DNA of 64,000 nt, taken from assembly GCA_947652115.1 (NCBI GenBank), contig OX393570.1:18911256-18975255 (forward strand). Reading direction: 5' to 3'. The stretch's first letter is position 1, and each line of letters opens with the position of its first letter. This stretch comes from Blastomussa wellsi. Lineage: Eukaryota > Cnidaria > Anthozoa > Scleractinia > Plerogyridae. The notes beneath the pieces are model-generated. The model was not told the origin of the DNA. It saw only the letters and a program-made list of their open reading frames with translations, and made no database searches. A program made the position numbers and the translations under genes. Shown here piece by piece: positions 22,831 through 34,406 of this stretch.

Positions 22831-24205
22831 CAATGTAAATTTGGTGTCAAAAGTAAAATTTTTATTTATCAGTCAGCACCTTATTATTTAAGTGTATTTG
22901 AGAAAGGTTTTGAAAAGGTTCGGATAGAAGTAGCTTCCCATGCAGACGTCCTCTGGGCTTCGTCTCGCGTTCATTCCCCACGGACGTCTGCTGAATCGAA
23001 CATCCACTTCCGTTCACAGGCCGTTTAATCCAATTAAAGAAAACAACCAGTATTGACTCATTGTATGACAGCTATCCTATTACATGCTGCGAAAGAATGG
23101 AAATAGTTGCCCGCAGATCAATCATTCATCATTTCATGTTCTCATTTTACCATATTACTATATGGTATATGGATGTGACTGCTAAAAAAGCTATTCGTGT
23201 GGTCTGCTTTCTTTCTTTGTGGCTATGACTTGGGGAAAGACAGAGTTCGAGGTTTTAGAAAACATTCCGTGCATATTCAAAGTCTTATCAACAGCGTTAT
23301 TTGTATGAGCGTGACAGAGTTTTTGACGAGTGAATCAGTCATCTGTGTGATGCACTGTTACAAGCGACTCGTTCATTTTAAAAAAGTTTCAAACAATTTT
23401 CTTTCACTGAAAGAAAAGATTCAAAAATGCTGACTTACAAACAAAGTGCTTACGTAACAAAAGGATTCAGCAGCAGAGGAAGCATCACCGCTGCGATGCA
23501 GAAGCAATCGAGCAGCACTTTACAAGTGTCACATGTTGAATCCTAATGGAAAGTTGCCTCTGATTGGTTCGTAGCCATGAACGGAAGTGGGGAAGGAGTG
23601 CATGACCAAGCCCAAAGGAGGGCAATGTGAAAATGGTCAATGATTCATTCGGTGGTGTAGCAGCTCTCATAAGCTTGTAATTCTACTGGTAGCAGTTGGT
23701 ATTGTTTTATGGGCTAGGTGCATTGTTCCTGTTGTTTGTTCTGTTGTTTCCACGCAGGGTATTGAGCCATTCATGTGAGACCTTACGAGAGCTGTTACAT
23801 TGCTGATTTATTTCCAATTAATACTTTTGCACCCAAAATCTTTCACTTATATTTCACATTATCGGTCTGCCAGGCCATATAATAAACTACAGGGAAAATA
23901 TTAGTCACGTCACCCATTGTTGTTAATGTGGCAACCAGAAAACTATTGGCTAGGGAAACAAATAGCCCTTTTGTTTAACTTGTTGGCTATTTAAATAACA
24001 AAAACAATGTTCGTAAACAAAGATCTTCCCTATTGACCTTTTTAAGACTCGCGCTTGCATCATCAACAAATTACTGCGGTTTTCAATAACATGCGAACTC
24101 TGCTCATGTCTATGGTGACGTTTTTCGCTGCCGTCAATCATCAAGCAGACCTCTCAGGACACAGAGGTACACTTCAACAGGGTCAAAAGGTCACGTCTGT
24201 CAGTT

Positions 24206-24430
24206 GTGATTGGTAGACTTCAGGACGTAGAGAAAGACAACAAAAATGCATCGAAACCGGTCGCGAGACACTTCAATCTCCCAAATCATTCAAAGCAACA
24301 TATGGCAGTCTCCGGCCTTTCCCTTCACCAAGGAAGCACGGAAAGCCGCAAAACTCTGGAACAAAAATTTATTTTTCAAATCGGCACTCTTAATCCTCAC
24401 GGTATCAACGAACGCTTTTCATTCAACTAA
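24206..24430 (+). pseudogene. Penelope-like element, C-terminal endonuclease fragment
   Basis: Frame with KPVARHFNLPNH, then LEQKFIFQIGTL and GINERFSFN followed by a stop. This matches the C-terminal GIY-YIG region of Penelope-like polyproteins. The GIY and YIG blocks are missing because of 5' decay. Its 3' flank runs directly into the hammerhead-bearing segment at 24517. Confidence 0.75.
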
Positions 24431-24516
24431 TTTATTCCGTTGTTTGCACGTTACCAGGCACCAACCAGTAGCGAAGCTCCATCTTTCTGTATATAAACAA
24501 CACACGACAATTCCTT

Positions 24517-24572
24517 TATTCGCTCCGGTGAAGGGCTAACACTCGAAACGTCAGCTCTTGAATCTCTTTACG
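24517..24572 (+). ncRNA. hammerhead-ribozyme-like motif of Penelope-like element, copy 1
   Basis: CCGGTGA, helix II (GGGCTAACACTC), GAAAC, GTC, then AGCTCTTGAATC. It belongs to the same sequence family as 52162 and 62678, but carries additional changes in the core (A6 to G as well as U4 to C). Confidence 0.5.
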
Positions 24573-24579
24573 GTGGCCA

Positions 24580-26450
24580 ATTGACATTATCAGATGAATA
24601 GGGTTAAGATGAATAAGGTTTTCAAAGGCAGTGAAGTATTAGCTTTTTAAAGTTGGGTTGGTGTGGTTCTGAAAAACTGAGGTAAGCCACCTTAAAACAA
24701 TTGAAAGGTCATTTATAATGTTTAAATCACAGTGGTCTGTGTAATGGGGTATTTCATTAATTTTTGATTGTAATCATCGATTGTTTATTACGTTGACTCG
24801 TTACTAGAACCAGACAAAGTTATCTTGATTTATTTGCTAGTATTTTCATTAAAAGACCTTTTTTGCCGGTACTCGATATAACACAGGATAAAGCGAAAAA
24901 AGGAAAAGCCAAGTTTCAAGCATGTGCTACAACAATTTTCAGCTTTTAACCAGTTAAGTCTTTGACTAAATTGCTTAAAATACAAATTTCGAATATCAGA
25001 TAGATTTTTTTACAAGTCTTTTGTTTGACTTGTCCTGTGTTATGAAAGTTGCCAGTCAAAAAAGCTTTTTCCTTTAGTTATCAGGGTGACATGACAAGTT
25101 ATTTTATTACTTGAAAGTCAATTAGAAAAGCAAAACTGCCTGGAGGGGGTGGTGCGTAGGATTTTTTTTGCGATGTAAGGGAGCCCTTATGTGATCCCCC
25201 CTTGAAGCATTTCTGTGATCCTCCCATATTGGTGATTGGAGATTTTATGATCTGCCCATTCTCTCCCAGCCACCACAAAACGCCAGTGTATATGCCAGTG
25301 ATATCTATAATGATATTTACATCTCGTGGACCTTGAACAACAACGTTTATTTGTTTGTCTGATAGAAACTTAATTGCCACGCAAGAACGAGTGAATATGC
25401 TCTATGAAGACCTTCAAGCAGGCTCAAATAAGCTGACAGCAAGTCTAATCAGGCCTGTTGGCAGGTTTTTTTTTCGGGCAGGTGCGATCCAATGAGGAGT
25501 CGGACCGACTGAGTGCTGGAGGTTCGAGCACCTACCAAGAGCCAATAGAGGGGGCTTCCAAGAATCTTCCAAAAAAGTATTAGAGGACGAAACAGTATAT
25601 ATCAACTAAACTCTTATTGATATATGTAATATTTTTGTCACTTCTGTAGTTGTTATTTGTGCCGTTCGGCCGCATTTATCAACCGTTCTTTGGCAGTTCT
25701 TTGACATGGAACTTTGACATTTGAACTATAAATCTTTAATGTTTTCAAGCCATCGCATGCAATAAATAGGCAAAACCATATTGATTATTTCATTTGAATT
25801 AGATCATGCCTGAATAAGAAAGGAAGCTAAAATACAAGAGCATAAAGGAAGCACTAAATTGACATGGTTTAGGTTATTTATCTCAAACTCATGTGCACGC
25901 GCTAATCGCACATTACACTGCGCAATGCAACACTTAGGAATCGCATTAAGTGAAATAGTTGTATATCTCAATCCTTGCTAATAGGACAAAAGTTTGTCTA
26001 ATTGTTGATGTGATTTGATTTCGATTTCTTCTTTAGTTGCTACTCACTCCTGACAGTCATGGACTCTCGTGGATACTGACTGATCAAACTTGTCTGGTCT
26101 CTAATATCAGTGTGTCTTAAGGTAAAGATCAGTATTTTACATTGATTTAGATATTAAAAAGCTTCAGGTTTTAATCTAAGTATATAGCCATCCAGTAACA
26201 GTTGCATTTATAACTAAGATAGTTTATGAATTTGATATGTACTTCTAATCGAGGTACTGGAGGGGTACGGTGTGAATGACGTTGTAGTGAAAGCACTCTC
26301 TTCCTACAATGTGACCTGCTGTTGTATGTTAGTTTATCCTAGCTCCACTGGTTTTCTCTGGGTTCTCAAGTTTTCCTCCTTTCTTAAAAACCAATTACAA
26401 CACTTCAAAATTTTATCCGATAGGAAATAAACATCCCAGCTAACCTGCGA
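24580..26450. other. intergenic, no gene seen
   Basis: AT-rich. A 93-codon minus ORF at 25099-25380 has a proline/glycine-rich end, no recognised domain and no splice support. Nothing else stands out. Confidence 0.35.
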
Positions 26451-26455
26451 TCGGG

Positions 26456-26530
26456 CCATCCAAGATGGCTGAAGGTGACGTTTTGCATTTCATTGGTGTT
26501 TTCAAACCAATCAGCGAGTGACTTTACGCT
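26456..26530 (+). repeat. partial duplicate of the arm repeat (paralogous empty site)
   Basis: About 70 bp (AAGATGGCTGAAGGTGAC to ACCAATCAGCGAGTGAC) duplicate the sequence at 26782-26835 joined directly to 31253-31260, without the 4.4-kb transposon. Confidence 0.7.
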
Positions 26531-26835
26531 ATCTCTTACGATTTTGAGATTTTTAAAAGAATGAGCCATAATCTGGAACTATTAAGCTTTCTGAAAATGT
26601 GTGGTTTATGTGTGGTTTATGTGAAAAACGAAAGCGCTACAGCAATACGCGGGCGGACAGTCCTGGAGGGTGGCTGATGCCTGAACAGTAGTATAGCATG
26701 CTCAATGGGCTAGCAACCAATCAGGAGTCAGCATACAGCACACATGACAGCTCTTGACCAATCAGAATGCTGTATTTCACCCAAGATGGCCGAAGGTGAC
26801 TTTTTGCATCTCATTAGTGTTTTTAAACCAATCAG

Positions 26836-27130
26836 TACGGTGGCCCATAGGGGCAAAACACAACTCAATTTCCCTTCTGAAACACAACAATCTTTTCCAG
26901 AACACAACAGTCTTTTCCAGAACACAACAATCTTTACGAGAACACAACAATCTTTTCCAGAACACAAGGAATTTTCCTGATGCACAACAATCTTTTCCAA
27001 AACACAATAAAATTTTCTGATACACAAACGCAAACTAAAACACAACAAAATTAAGCGAAACACAACAAAATTTCAAAGCACTGGTAACTAACCCTGACAC
27101 TGAAAGCGACCATAACCTGGGTCTAGCTCT
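26836..27130 (+). repeat. left terminal inverted repeat of the HECT transposon
   Basis: It starts TACGGTGGCCC and includes five AACACAACA-type subrepeats. It ends in the CACTGAAAGCGACC to CTAGCTCTAG region, shortly before the HECT gene start. Confidence 0.85.
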
Positions 27131-27171
27131 AGTCACATGGCCCTTTGTTGTCCTCCATCCTGTTGCACGCC

Positions 27172-29550
27172 ATGTTTTGTCACAGTTGTGGTGGTTGGAG
27201 AGGAGCGTACCACAAGTTTTGCCCAAAGTGTGGTGTAAGTTTATCTTCGTCGTCAGCTAGTCAAGTGCAAGTGTCCTCTTTCAAGAAATTTTTATCCCAA
27301 CAGTCGAAAGACAGGCAAACTACCTTCAATACCAAGTCCAAGAAAGCGAAGATGGACGAGTTTGTAACCATAACCATCGGGATTGGTTGTCTATTGTGCG
27401 GCGATTTCAAGCCCGTGAGAGGCAAGCCGCTTCCCCTAAAAGTCAAGAAACATGTCTCAGCTGAGGCAATACTTGAGGAAGCCTTGAAGAAACGAAGTTC
27501 TTACGACCGTACTTTCAGAAATGGCAAGACTTATAAACTGTGCTTTCCAGATGGAAGCGAAGTGAGCACTCTTCCCGGAACAAAAGAGCCATTTACATTG
27601 GAAAAGTATAAGGAAGACTTGGGGAAGACTTACAACCGCATTACGTTGTTCTTATGCCCATTAGAAGATGCTTCAGACACTGATGAACCCGAGCAGACTT
27701 GCGCGTCAGAATTAGAAGGCTTCAGTGATGAATGGTTGAATGACTTAGACCTTGGTAATGATGACAGGGATCTATTCCCAGCATTTGACACTTCCCAGCG
27801 CTCACCTGTCGCTGCGTCCAGTGGATCTTTTACAAGTACAACTTTGAGTGGAGTCCAGTGCAGTTCTTCTGGTATGTGTGCCTAGGGTTTGAACTTGTCC
27901 ATGTCATGTGTTCATTTTAGTTTGTACATTTGTGACCTCTTTGGTGTATTAGCTTTATGGTTATTTGATCGGATTGCATGCATAATTTATGGGCTTTCAT
28001 ATTCATGTGCCCTTTGATTAGAAGTAACTGCAATGTTGAGCTCTGTTTTCATTTCTATAAAATATGCGGGTAGTTTATTTGATACTTCATTTTGTTGTCA
28101 CTGAAGTGTCTTAAGTTAGGTGGCTTTCTGGTGCCATCTTTCCCAACCGGATTCCCTGCAAAGGATGGTCAGGTTTTAATAAATATTGCTGCTTTTAGGT
28201 TTTGTCCCTGTGGATGTAACTGAAATTATTGGATCAGTTACCAGAGCAGATGATATCCCTGGCATTACATCAAATGCCAACCAAGCTGCCGCTCAATGTG
28301 ATGCTGGCGAAGCTGCCATATCACATAGCAATGATGGTTTGAACTCTGATGATGTCAGTGAACATGCCTCGACTAGTACATGCCCTGTATCTGGTAGTGA
28401 AAGTCAGCTTACAGATTTTGACAATGGTATGTGCTAAGAAAATATTCATTGACACAAGTTACAATGCTTGGTAACTGGTATTTATACACTATGTGGCTAT
28501 ATTCTCTTGTCTAATAACCATGGTTATTTAGATTAGTTACTGGTAACTAACCCATTTGTTTAAAACTGAATGTTGTGTTTGTTTTTGTTAGGTAATGCAC
28601 CTGTCCAGGATGTGCTTGTACATAGATCCCAAGTTCTCAAAGACTTGATAGAGGAATTCAAAGCTCTGGACATCCCTACCTACAGGGCCCACTTAAATCT
28701 AGTAATAATTAATGAGCGTGTGGAGATTGAAGAAGGGAGAGGTCTTGGTGTAGTGCGAGAAGTAATTACAATGTTTTGGCACCAGTTTTTTATGTCCTTG
28801 TCAACTGGTGCAACAGAAAAAGTGCCATCAGTGAGGCATGATTACCAGCTCCAAGAATGGGAAGCCATAGGTAAAATATTGGTGTATGGGTATAGTGAAA
28901 TTAAGTATTTCCCAGTAACTCTTTCAGCCGTTTTCATGGGTAGTTGTTTGTTTGAGGGAAGGGATATTTCTGACAGTTTTCTTCTTGAAGCATTTTCTTT
29001 ATACATAAGCAAAGATGAAGCAGAAACATTAAAACAGTGTAAGGAGGGCAAGTTAGAAGCTAATGATGATGATGTACTTGAAGTACTAAGTAGCTATAAA
29101 TGCTACAAAAACCCAACAAAGGAGAATATAGAACTGATTATTACACAACTAGTTCATCAAGAGCTAGTGCAGTAGCCTAGGTATATTTCAAATTGTTGGA
29201 AACCAATTATCACTTCTCTTAAGAGTTTTTCACAGTTCAGATCACTAGGATTTATGACAGAAATGTATGAGGCAAAGAAGCCTACAGGAAAAAAGGTTAT
29301 CAAGTTATTGGCGGCAAACCCACAAAATGAGTCACAGCGAAGCAGTTTTGATCACTTGAAGCGTTACATAAAATCTCTTGGTGAGGTTGCTTTGAAAGCA
29401 TTTCTTCAGTTTACCACAGGTAGTGATGTAATTGCAGTGACAGAAATAACTGTTTCCTTTAATTCACTTGATGGAACACATCGCAGCCCCATAGCACATA
29501 CTTGTGGACCTGTTCTGGAAGTACATACAACTTATCAGTCATATAATTAG
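27172..29550 (+). pseudogene. zinc-ribbon / HECT E3 ubiquitin-ligase-like protein of the transposon
   Basis: Exons in phase: 27172-27871, 28199-28426 and 28592-29550. The N-terminus is a zinc ribbon (CHSCGG...FCPKCG), which favours Met 27172 over the ATG at 27145. A folded domain follows (VTITIGIGCLLCGDFKP to YNRITLFLCP, roughly residues 60-165), then an acidic linker. The last exon is a HECT domain: NLVIINERVEIEEGRGLG.VREV, YQLQEWEAIGKILVYGY, then EVALKAFLQFTTGS and SPIAHTC, where the Cys sits in the catalytic-thioester position. An in-frame TAG at 29173-29175 splits the HECT frame; the same frame continues beyond it (RYISNCWKP). The product ends early after TTYQSYN, lacking the last HECT residues. 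It resembles G2E3-like proteins common in animal genomes. Likely a recently inactivated copy. Confidence 0.75.
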
Positions 29551-30454
29551 CTAGCAGAGGAATTTTCAAATTTAATTTCAAACAAAGAAGCATGGGGCTT
29601 CACAATAGTTTGAGCCTTTCATTTCCATGATGATCCAGTTATTTGTTTAGAGTCTGACCTGTGCATCAATTGATGATGCCATAGTTGATATTTCAGGCAA
29701 TTGTTGACAACCGTTAGTATGTGTAATAATAATTAATGCAAGTTAAGTGTATGAAAAACTTCCAGTATTACAATCTAAGACAAGAACACTTTCAGTAATA
29801 TAAAGAGTTAAGATTGTTGACATTTTTATAAATCATCACACAATGATGTTGTTGTAACTCATTCCACAATAAGGGATGCTTCATTTGTTATGACCAGGTG
29901 GTCTGCAAAATAATGGGGTGTTTCTTTTCATTTCTTTGGAGGGGAGAAGCCCTGTTGGGGGTTAGTCTGTTTGTTTGTTTTATCTTTTAGTGGGCCCAAG
30001 AAATTATTATTATTAGGACCCTTCTCCCATGGTCATAAGTAATGGAACCCCCTGTGTTGGTGTTGTTTTGGTTATGTTATTGGAGAATATTATTGCTTCA
30101 GTATGATCAAAGAAAGAAAGCAAATTCCCAAGTTGTTCATGAACTTCAATCTTGATGGCATTGTCCAGTTGAAATTTACTGATTGCGTTTTTGTTCCTAT
30201 GAGTACTTTCATTTGCTGTCAAAAGACAACTGTTTTTTGATATGTACTTGTAACCACTGATTGATAATTATATTTCAAGATTTGAATGTTGAGTCTGATG
30301 GGTACCTTTCTAGTTTTACTTGCACAGTATTGAAATGGAAAATACAAGGTATAAATCAGTAATGGTTATATAGTCATGGGTGTAATGGGCCTGTTTCAAA
30401 GTAAACACTTTTTTATGAACTTGCCCCTACTGATATTGCACAGCTCTTTCTTCA
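29551..30454. other. transposon-internal spacer, no gene
   Basis: This is the region between the HECT gene end and the integrase remnant. Short ORFs only (for example 30013-30222 minus); no motif recognised. Confidence 0.4.
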
Positions 30455-30938
30455 TTAAACATCATCTATGTTAGCAATTTCAAGGAGTTTTTTATACAGA
30501 GAGAGTCCCTCTTCAATACTGTGGGGCAGCTGCAGCTCAGTGTTTTCCAGTACATATTCAAAGTACCCTTGGTGGATGCTCTCCTCCTCTTCGTAGGTCA
30601 GGTTCTCCCTCATAGATTGGATCTCTTCATCCAAGATCGGGTGAAGTAGACCATCTACTCCTCCATGAAGCTCTGGGAGAAAGTATAGTTCATCCAGTCT
30701 CCCACTGATAGTGTCATGCCTAGAGCCCCTTTCGGACAACGTCCATATCAAAAGATGGCAATTTTCTCCTTAAGTTCGATTGCTTCAACCTATTTTTCAA
30801 TGTTCGTACACGCATCATGATGCCATGAAACTTAGCTAAAAATTCAGTGATAACTTCATACGTATACCCTCTTGAAAAGTAATATGAAATTATGCTTTCC
30901 TCTTCTGAATTATCGCTTATTGAACTTGAAGAAGCCAT
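30455..30938 (-). pseudogene. integrase-type transposase gene with catalytic core deleted
   Basis: On the minus strand, 30938-30721 encodes an N-terminal segment (MASSSSISDNSEEESI..., SRGYTYEVITEFLAKFHGI, LKNRLKQSNLRRK). It shifts frame at about 30728 into a C-terminal segment (SRHDTISGRLDELYFLPELH...EIANIDDV, stop at 30455-30457). In intact relatives, from memory, these segments flank an rve-type DDE integrase core of a few hundred residues; here they abut, so the core is gone and the copy cannot transpose by itself. Position near the right terminal repeat, antisense to the HECT gene, fits a two-gene transposon. Confidence 0.75.
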
Positions 30939-31009
30939 TTCAGATCAAATCCTAACGAATCCACCACATGAATGGTACAAAAATGGCGCCTTTCAGTGAC
31001 GTAACTTGG

Positions 31010-31246
31010 CCAGAGCTAGGCCCAGGTTCCGGTCGCTTTCAGTGTCAGGATTAGTTACCAGTGCTTTGAAATTTTGTTGTGTTTTGCTTGATTTTGTTGT
31101 GTTTTAGTTTGCGTTTGTGTATCAGAAAATTTTATTGTGTTTTGGAAAAGATTGTTGTGTTCTCGTAAAGATTGTTGTGTTCTGGAAAAGATTGTTGTGT
31201 TTCAGAAGGGAAATTGAGTTGTGTTTTGCCCCTATGGGCCACCGTA
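31010..31246 (-). repeat. right terminal inverted repeat of the HECT transposon
   Basis: The reverse complement follows the left repeat nearly base for base, but lacks about 60 bp of subrepeats. It ends ...GGGCCACCGTA, then the AATCAG duplication. Confidence 0.85.
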
Positions 31247-32324
31247 AATCAGTGAGTGACTTGAAATCAAGGCATTTTTTTCCTTTTTTAAGCAAAGGAG
31301 TCAATGCATTCACAATGGCCGCATCCATGAAGTGAAAGTCGGTCATGTTGGAAAACAGCCCACCAGCCTTGACAGAGGACTGGGACCGGTCTCACAGATT
31401 TCTGTGGCCAATTGCATAAATGAATTGGGAATTCAAATCAATAATTGCATATGTGAATAATTAATCGGTACTTACAGTGGCATGTGGTGCGGAGAGACGG
31501 AAATCCTTTCAGTAGCCTGCCATGTTGAATACTGAGAGAGGGTTGGACCCGAGCGCATCTAATATAGGACTAATATAAGACTGCCGGTACGGCATGATAT
31601 CATCGGGGACCAATTACGAGCGTCCACTTCATATATGAATAATCGGTAGTTACAGCCAAAAAAATCAAGTGAAAAAGTTATAATCTCTGTTTTCCCTAAT
31701 ATTTACACTGCGGGACATATAACAGTGACAGATGGTATTAACTCATGGAGAGAAGGCATATGTCATCACTCAAGATAAAGGTTATTTTCTCAGAAAGAAA
31801 AGAGCTGAGAGTTAATTAAATCGGTACGGATTGGTTACTGCCCGACACACTAACCACTTAGATTTTTGAGGTGGGTTTTATGGATCAATCGAAAAAATAA
31901 AAAATTATGCCTTCGTTTTCTTCTTTTCCCTTCTCTTTGAAAATAGTCACAACATAGCACAACAACAAGACGTCTTAGAGAAGAAAGTAGAAATGACTGT
32001 ACAGGACACTCGCTTATGTAGGCCAACAGAGAAAAAGGGGAATACCCCCACCCCCTAAGACTTCTCAGAGACAAAAGTAGAAATGACTGTACAGGACTAC
32101 TTGTTTATATAGAACAGAGGGAGAGAGGGGGGATACCCCCAAGACTTCTCAGAGTGTGTCCTTCATGTTTCATGTAAGTAATCATCCACAGCAGAAAAGT
32201 GGTCCGTGGTCCCTGGGAACAATTCTCCCTGCTCTTATAAATACTGTTTATTGACTGGCATTTAATACTTTCAATCAAGTGCACAATTGTCTCTCTCTTA
32301 AATGGGCTTATTCCCATCCGTTAC

Positions 32325-32820
32325 AGTATCATGTTGGTGGTGGTGGCGGCGGTGGCGGTGGTGGTGTTAATTATAGCGCACTTAATCTTATGCCATGAAG
32401 AAGAATGGCATAAGATTACCTCCTCCACCACCACTACCACCACCACCACTACTGCTGCCACCACTACCACCATCACCACCACCACCACTGCTGCCACCAC
32501 CAACACCACCACCACCATCACCACCACCACCACCACCACCACCACCACCACTGCTGCCACCACCACCACCACCACCACCATCACCACCACCACCACCACT
32601 ACCACCACCACTGCTGCCACCACCAACACCACCATCACCATCACCACCACCACCACTACCACCACCACTGCTGCCACCACCAGCACCACCATCACCACCA
32701 CCACCACCACTACCACCACCACTGCTGCCACCATCACCACCACCACCACCACTACCACCACCACTGCTGCCACCACCAGCACCACCACCACTGCTGCCAC
32801 CACCACCACCACCACCACGT
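32325..32820. repeat. CCA/CTG compound triplet repeat
   Basis: Roughly 460 bp of CCACCACCA interspersed with CCACTGCTG and CCATCACCA. It opens long frames on both strands (poly-Thr, poly-Pro, poly-Val), which are composition artefacts. The start, up to 32405, has a short inverted segment (GGTGGTGG then CCACCACC) around CTTATGCCATGAAG. Confidence 0.9.
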
Positions 32821-32899
32821 GCTGAGTATAAGAATAATGTTGGAATTGGATTTATTCATTTGGAGTTGAAAGAGCAAGAAGTCAATGCTTTAAACATGT

Positions 32900-34015
32900 C
32901 ATGTTGGTGTCAATATTGTCGAAGAGTTTTCACTCATGTAGACTGCAAAATCCGCCATTAGAACCACAGCTATCAAAGATGTTTGAAAAAACACAGGAGA
33001 ATTCATTTTCTACCAAGAAGCACCATGGGCTCCTTTGTGGAATAGAAGAAGGAGAAGCCTTTTCGTTTAAGACACCTTCCAGTATTTTAGTCGTGGGCCC
33101 CTCTGACTGTGGCAAGACTTGTTTTACAGAGTCGTTGATACTGGATCACTTAGAAGAGTTGTTTGCTACACCACCCGACAGATATGTCCAGGATTGACCG
33201 CTAATGAGAGCTCTTCATGACACGCATCACAAAGTGTCCTCATTGATAAAAGTTCACGAAAACACACATAATGCTGTCCAATATGAAGTAATATGAAAAT
33301 GGAAAATAACCCAGTCAAATATGAAGTAGTAATTGAACAATGCCTGCATTCAATCCAGGACATAAGTGCCACCCGAGACCATTCATTACTGCTATGGTGC
33401 TTGGCAATGTGGATTCGTGGACATGAAAAATCAAGGGATATGTTTTCATGCAGGGATTCCTTCAAATTCGCAATTGATTGTTCACCAGATATTTTTGACA
33501 CTGAGGAAGAAGATGGAAGTAATGAAGAAAATGTGGAGTAGAAAGAGGAGCGTGAAGAGGAACAGGAGGAAGAGGAGGAGAATAGTAGCAGCTCCGAAGA
33601 GGGCGAGGATCCAGACTATGATCCATGGCTTCCGTTACGTAGGAAAGTGAGGGAAGATATGGAAGAAAAATACATCAATGAGGTCAAACAGGTTTCTCAA
33701 TATGGGTAAAACCCAAGATTACACCAAGAATGCTGCTTTTAAATCCCTATTGCCTTTAAGTAGAAGGAGGCTACGAAGGACCTGCTTACAGCATCTATTA
33801 TGGTCCCATCATATCAAATTTGCTGCACTACACCGTAAAGTCATGAACACTCTTCAGAGATTTGTTGATTAAGACGACATGGATTTCGAAGAAGCGACTG
33901 AGTCAGAAGTAGAAAAACGGAAATTCCTGTTAAGCAGAAAAATGTTAAGAAAGGTTCTACCTGACGAGCCAGATGATGATGATGAAAGAAAAGAAGAGAA
34001 TGAAAACTCTGTGTG
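32900..34015 (+). pseudogene. virus-like/Polinton-type cassette: P-loop ATPase fragment plus acidic protein fragment
   Basis: 32901-33197 encodes a Walker A P-loop (GPSDCGKT) preceded by the hydrophobic strand SILVV. A displaced frame at 33366-33480 keeps an HYCYGAW block. A third stretch (about 33480-34015, several frame changes) is very acidic with a DPDYDPW motif. The set resembles gene pairs I associate with Polinton/adintovirus-like elements of cnidarians, but no capsid, polymerase or integrase is present. All frames are broken. The lineage is inference. Confidence 0.4.
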
Positions 34016-34216
34016 AATTGGCTATATGGCTGTTATAAGAGAGTGTGATTGTAGGGTTTTTCTCATTATTTGCAAGACCACTCAAGATGAATTGCTCCTA
34101 TCAATTACCAGAGGGTGATAGGAAGGTTGTGTGTAAGAGTCAAAACAAGAAGAAAACTGTGTGCGCGAGGTTTGTTAGATGAAGAAACTTAGTAAATATT
34201 CATTATTGCATGAAAA

Positions 34217-34256
34217 TTCCATACGTTTCGAGGCTGCTGCCTCTTTATCAGTGGAT
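34217..34256 (-). ncRNA. hammerhead-ribozyme-like motif, core G8 changed
   Basis: On the minus strand: TCCA, CTGATAA, helix II AGGC/GCCT, GAAAC, GTA, TGGA. Helix I (TCCA/TGGA) pairs exactly. The core has CTGATAA instead of CTGATGA, altering the catalytic G8. It lies just before a Penelope-like endonuclease fragment at 34407. Confidence 0.5.
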
Positions 34257-34406
34257 AAACAGCAGCTGTAAACTGTGCGCGTGACATAACATTCAAAACA
34301 AAACTAACATTTGAATTTGAAGTTACACTTGCGCACGCTTACTGTAAAATGAGCACGTCTAAACATTCACTGTCTTATCACCATCAGTTCAAAGTACACC
34401 AGTACA

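Larger units (their letters stand above)
26836..31246. mobile_element. 4.4-kb DNA transposon (IS3EU-like) with HECT-ligase gene
   Basis: The termini TACGGTGGCCCATAGGGGCA and its reverse complement start terminal inverted repeats of roughly 295 bp (left) and 237 bp (right). These carry subrepeats AACACAACAATCTTTTCC and differ mainly by an extra subrepeat block on the left. The exact 6-bp duplication AATCAG flanks the element (26830-26835, 31247-31252). Cargo is a + strand zinc-ribbon/HECT gene and a - strand integrase-type gene whose centre is deleted. A 6-bp duplication and an IS3-type integrase fit the eukaryotic IS3EU group as I remember it; the class name is inference, the element borders are seen. 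Confidence 0.85.

Noticed and set aside
22900..23040. Possible exon around the GGACGTCT inverted motif
   Set aside because: The sequence looks like a fragment of a dispersed repeat (similar phrase inverted near 23575) and has no splice support.
25099..25380. 93-codon minus ORF
   Set aside because: No domain, no splice sites, and glycine/proline-rich low complexity at one end.
32321..32961. Poly-Val (minus), poly-Thr and poly-Pro (plus) ORFs of 164-188 codons
   Set aside because: Pure triplet-repeat translation in every frame; no non-repeat conserved sequence attached.
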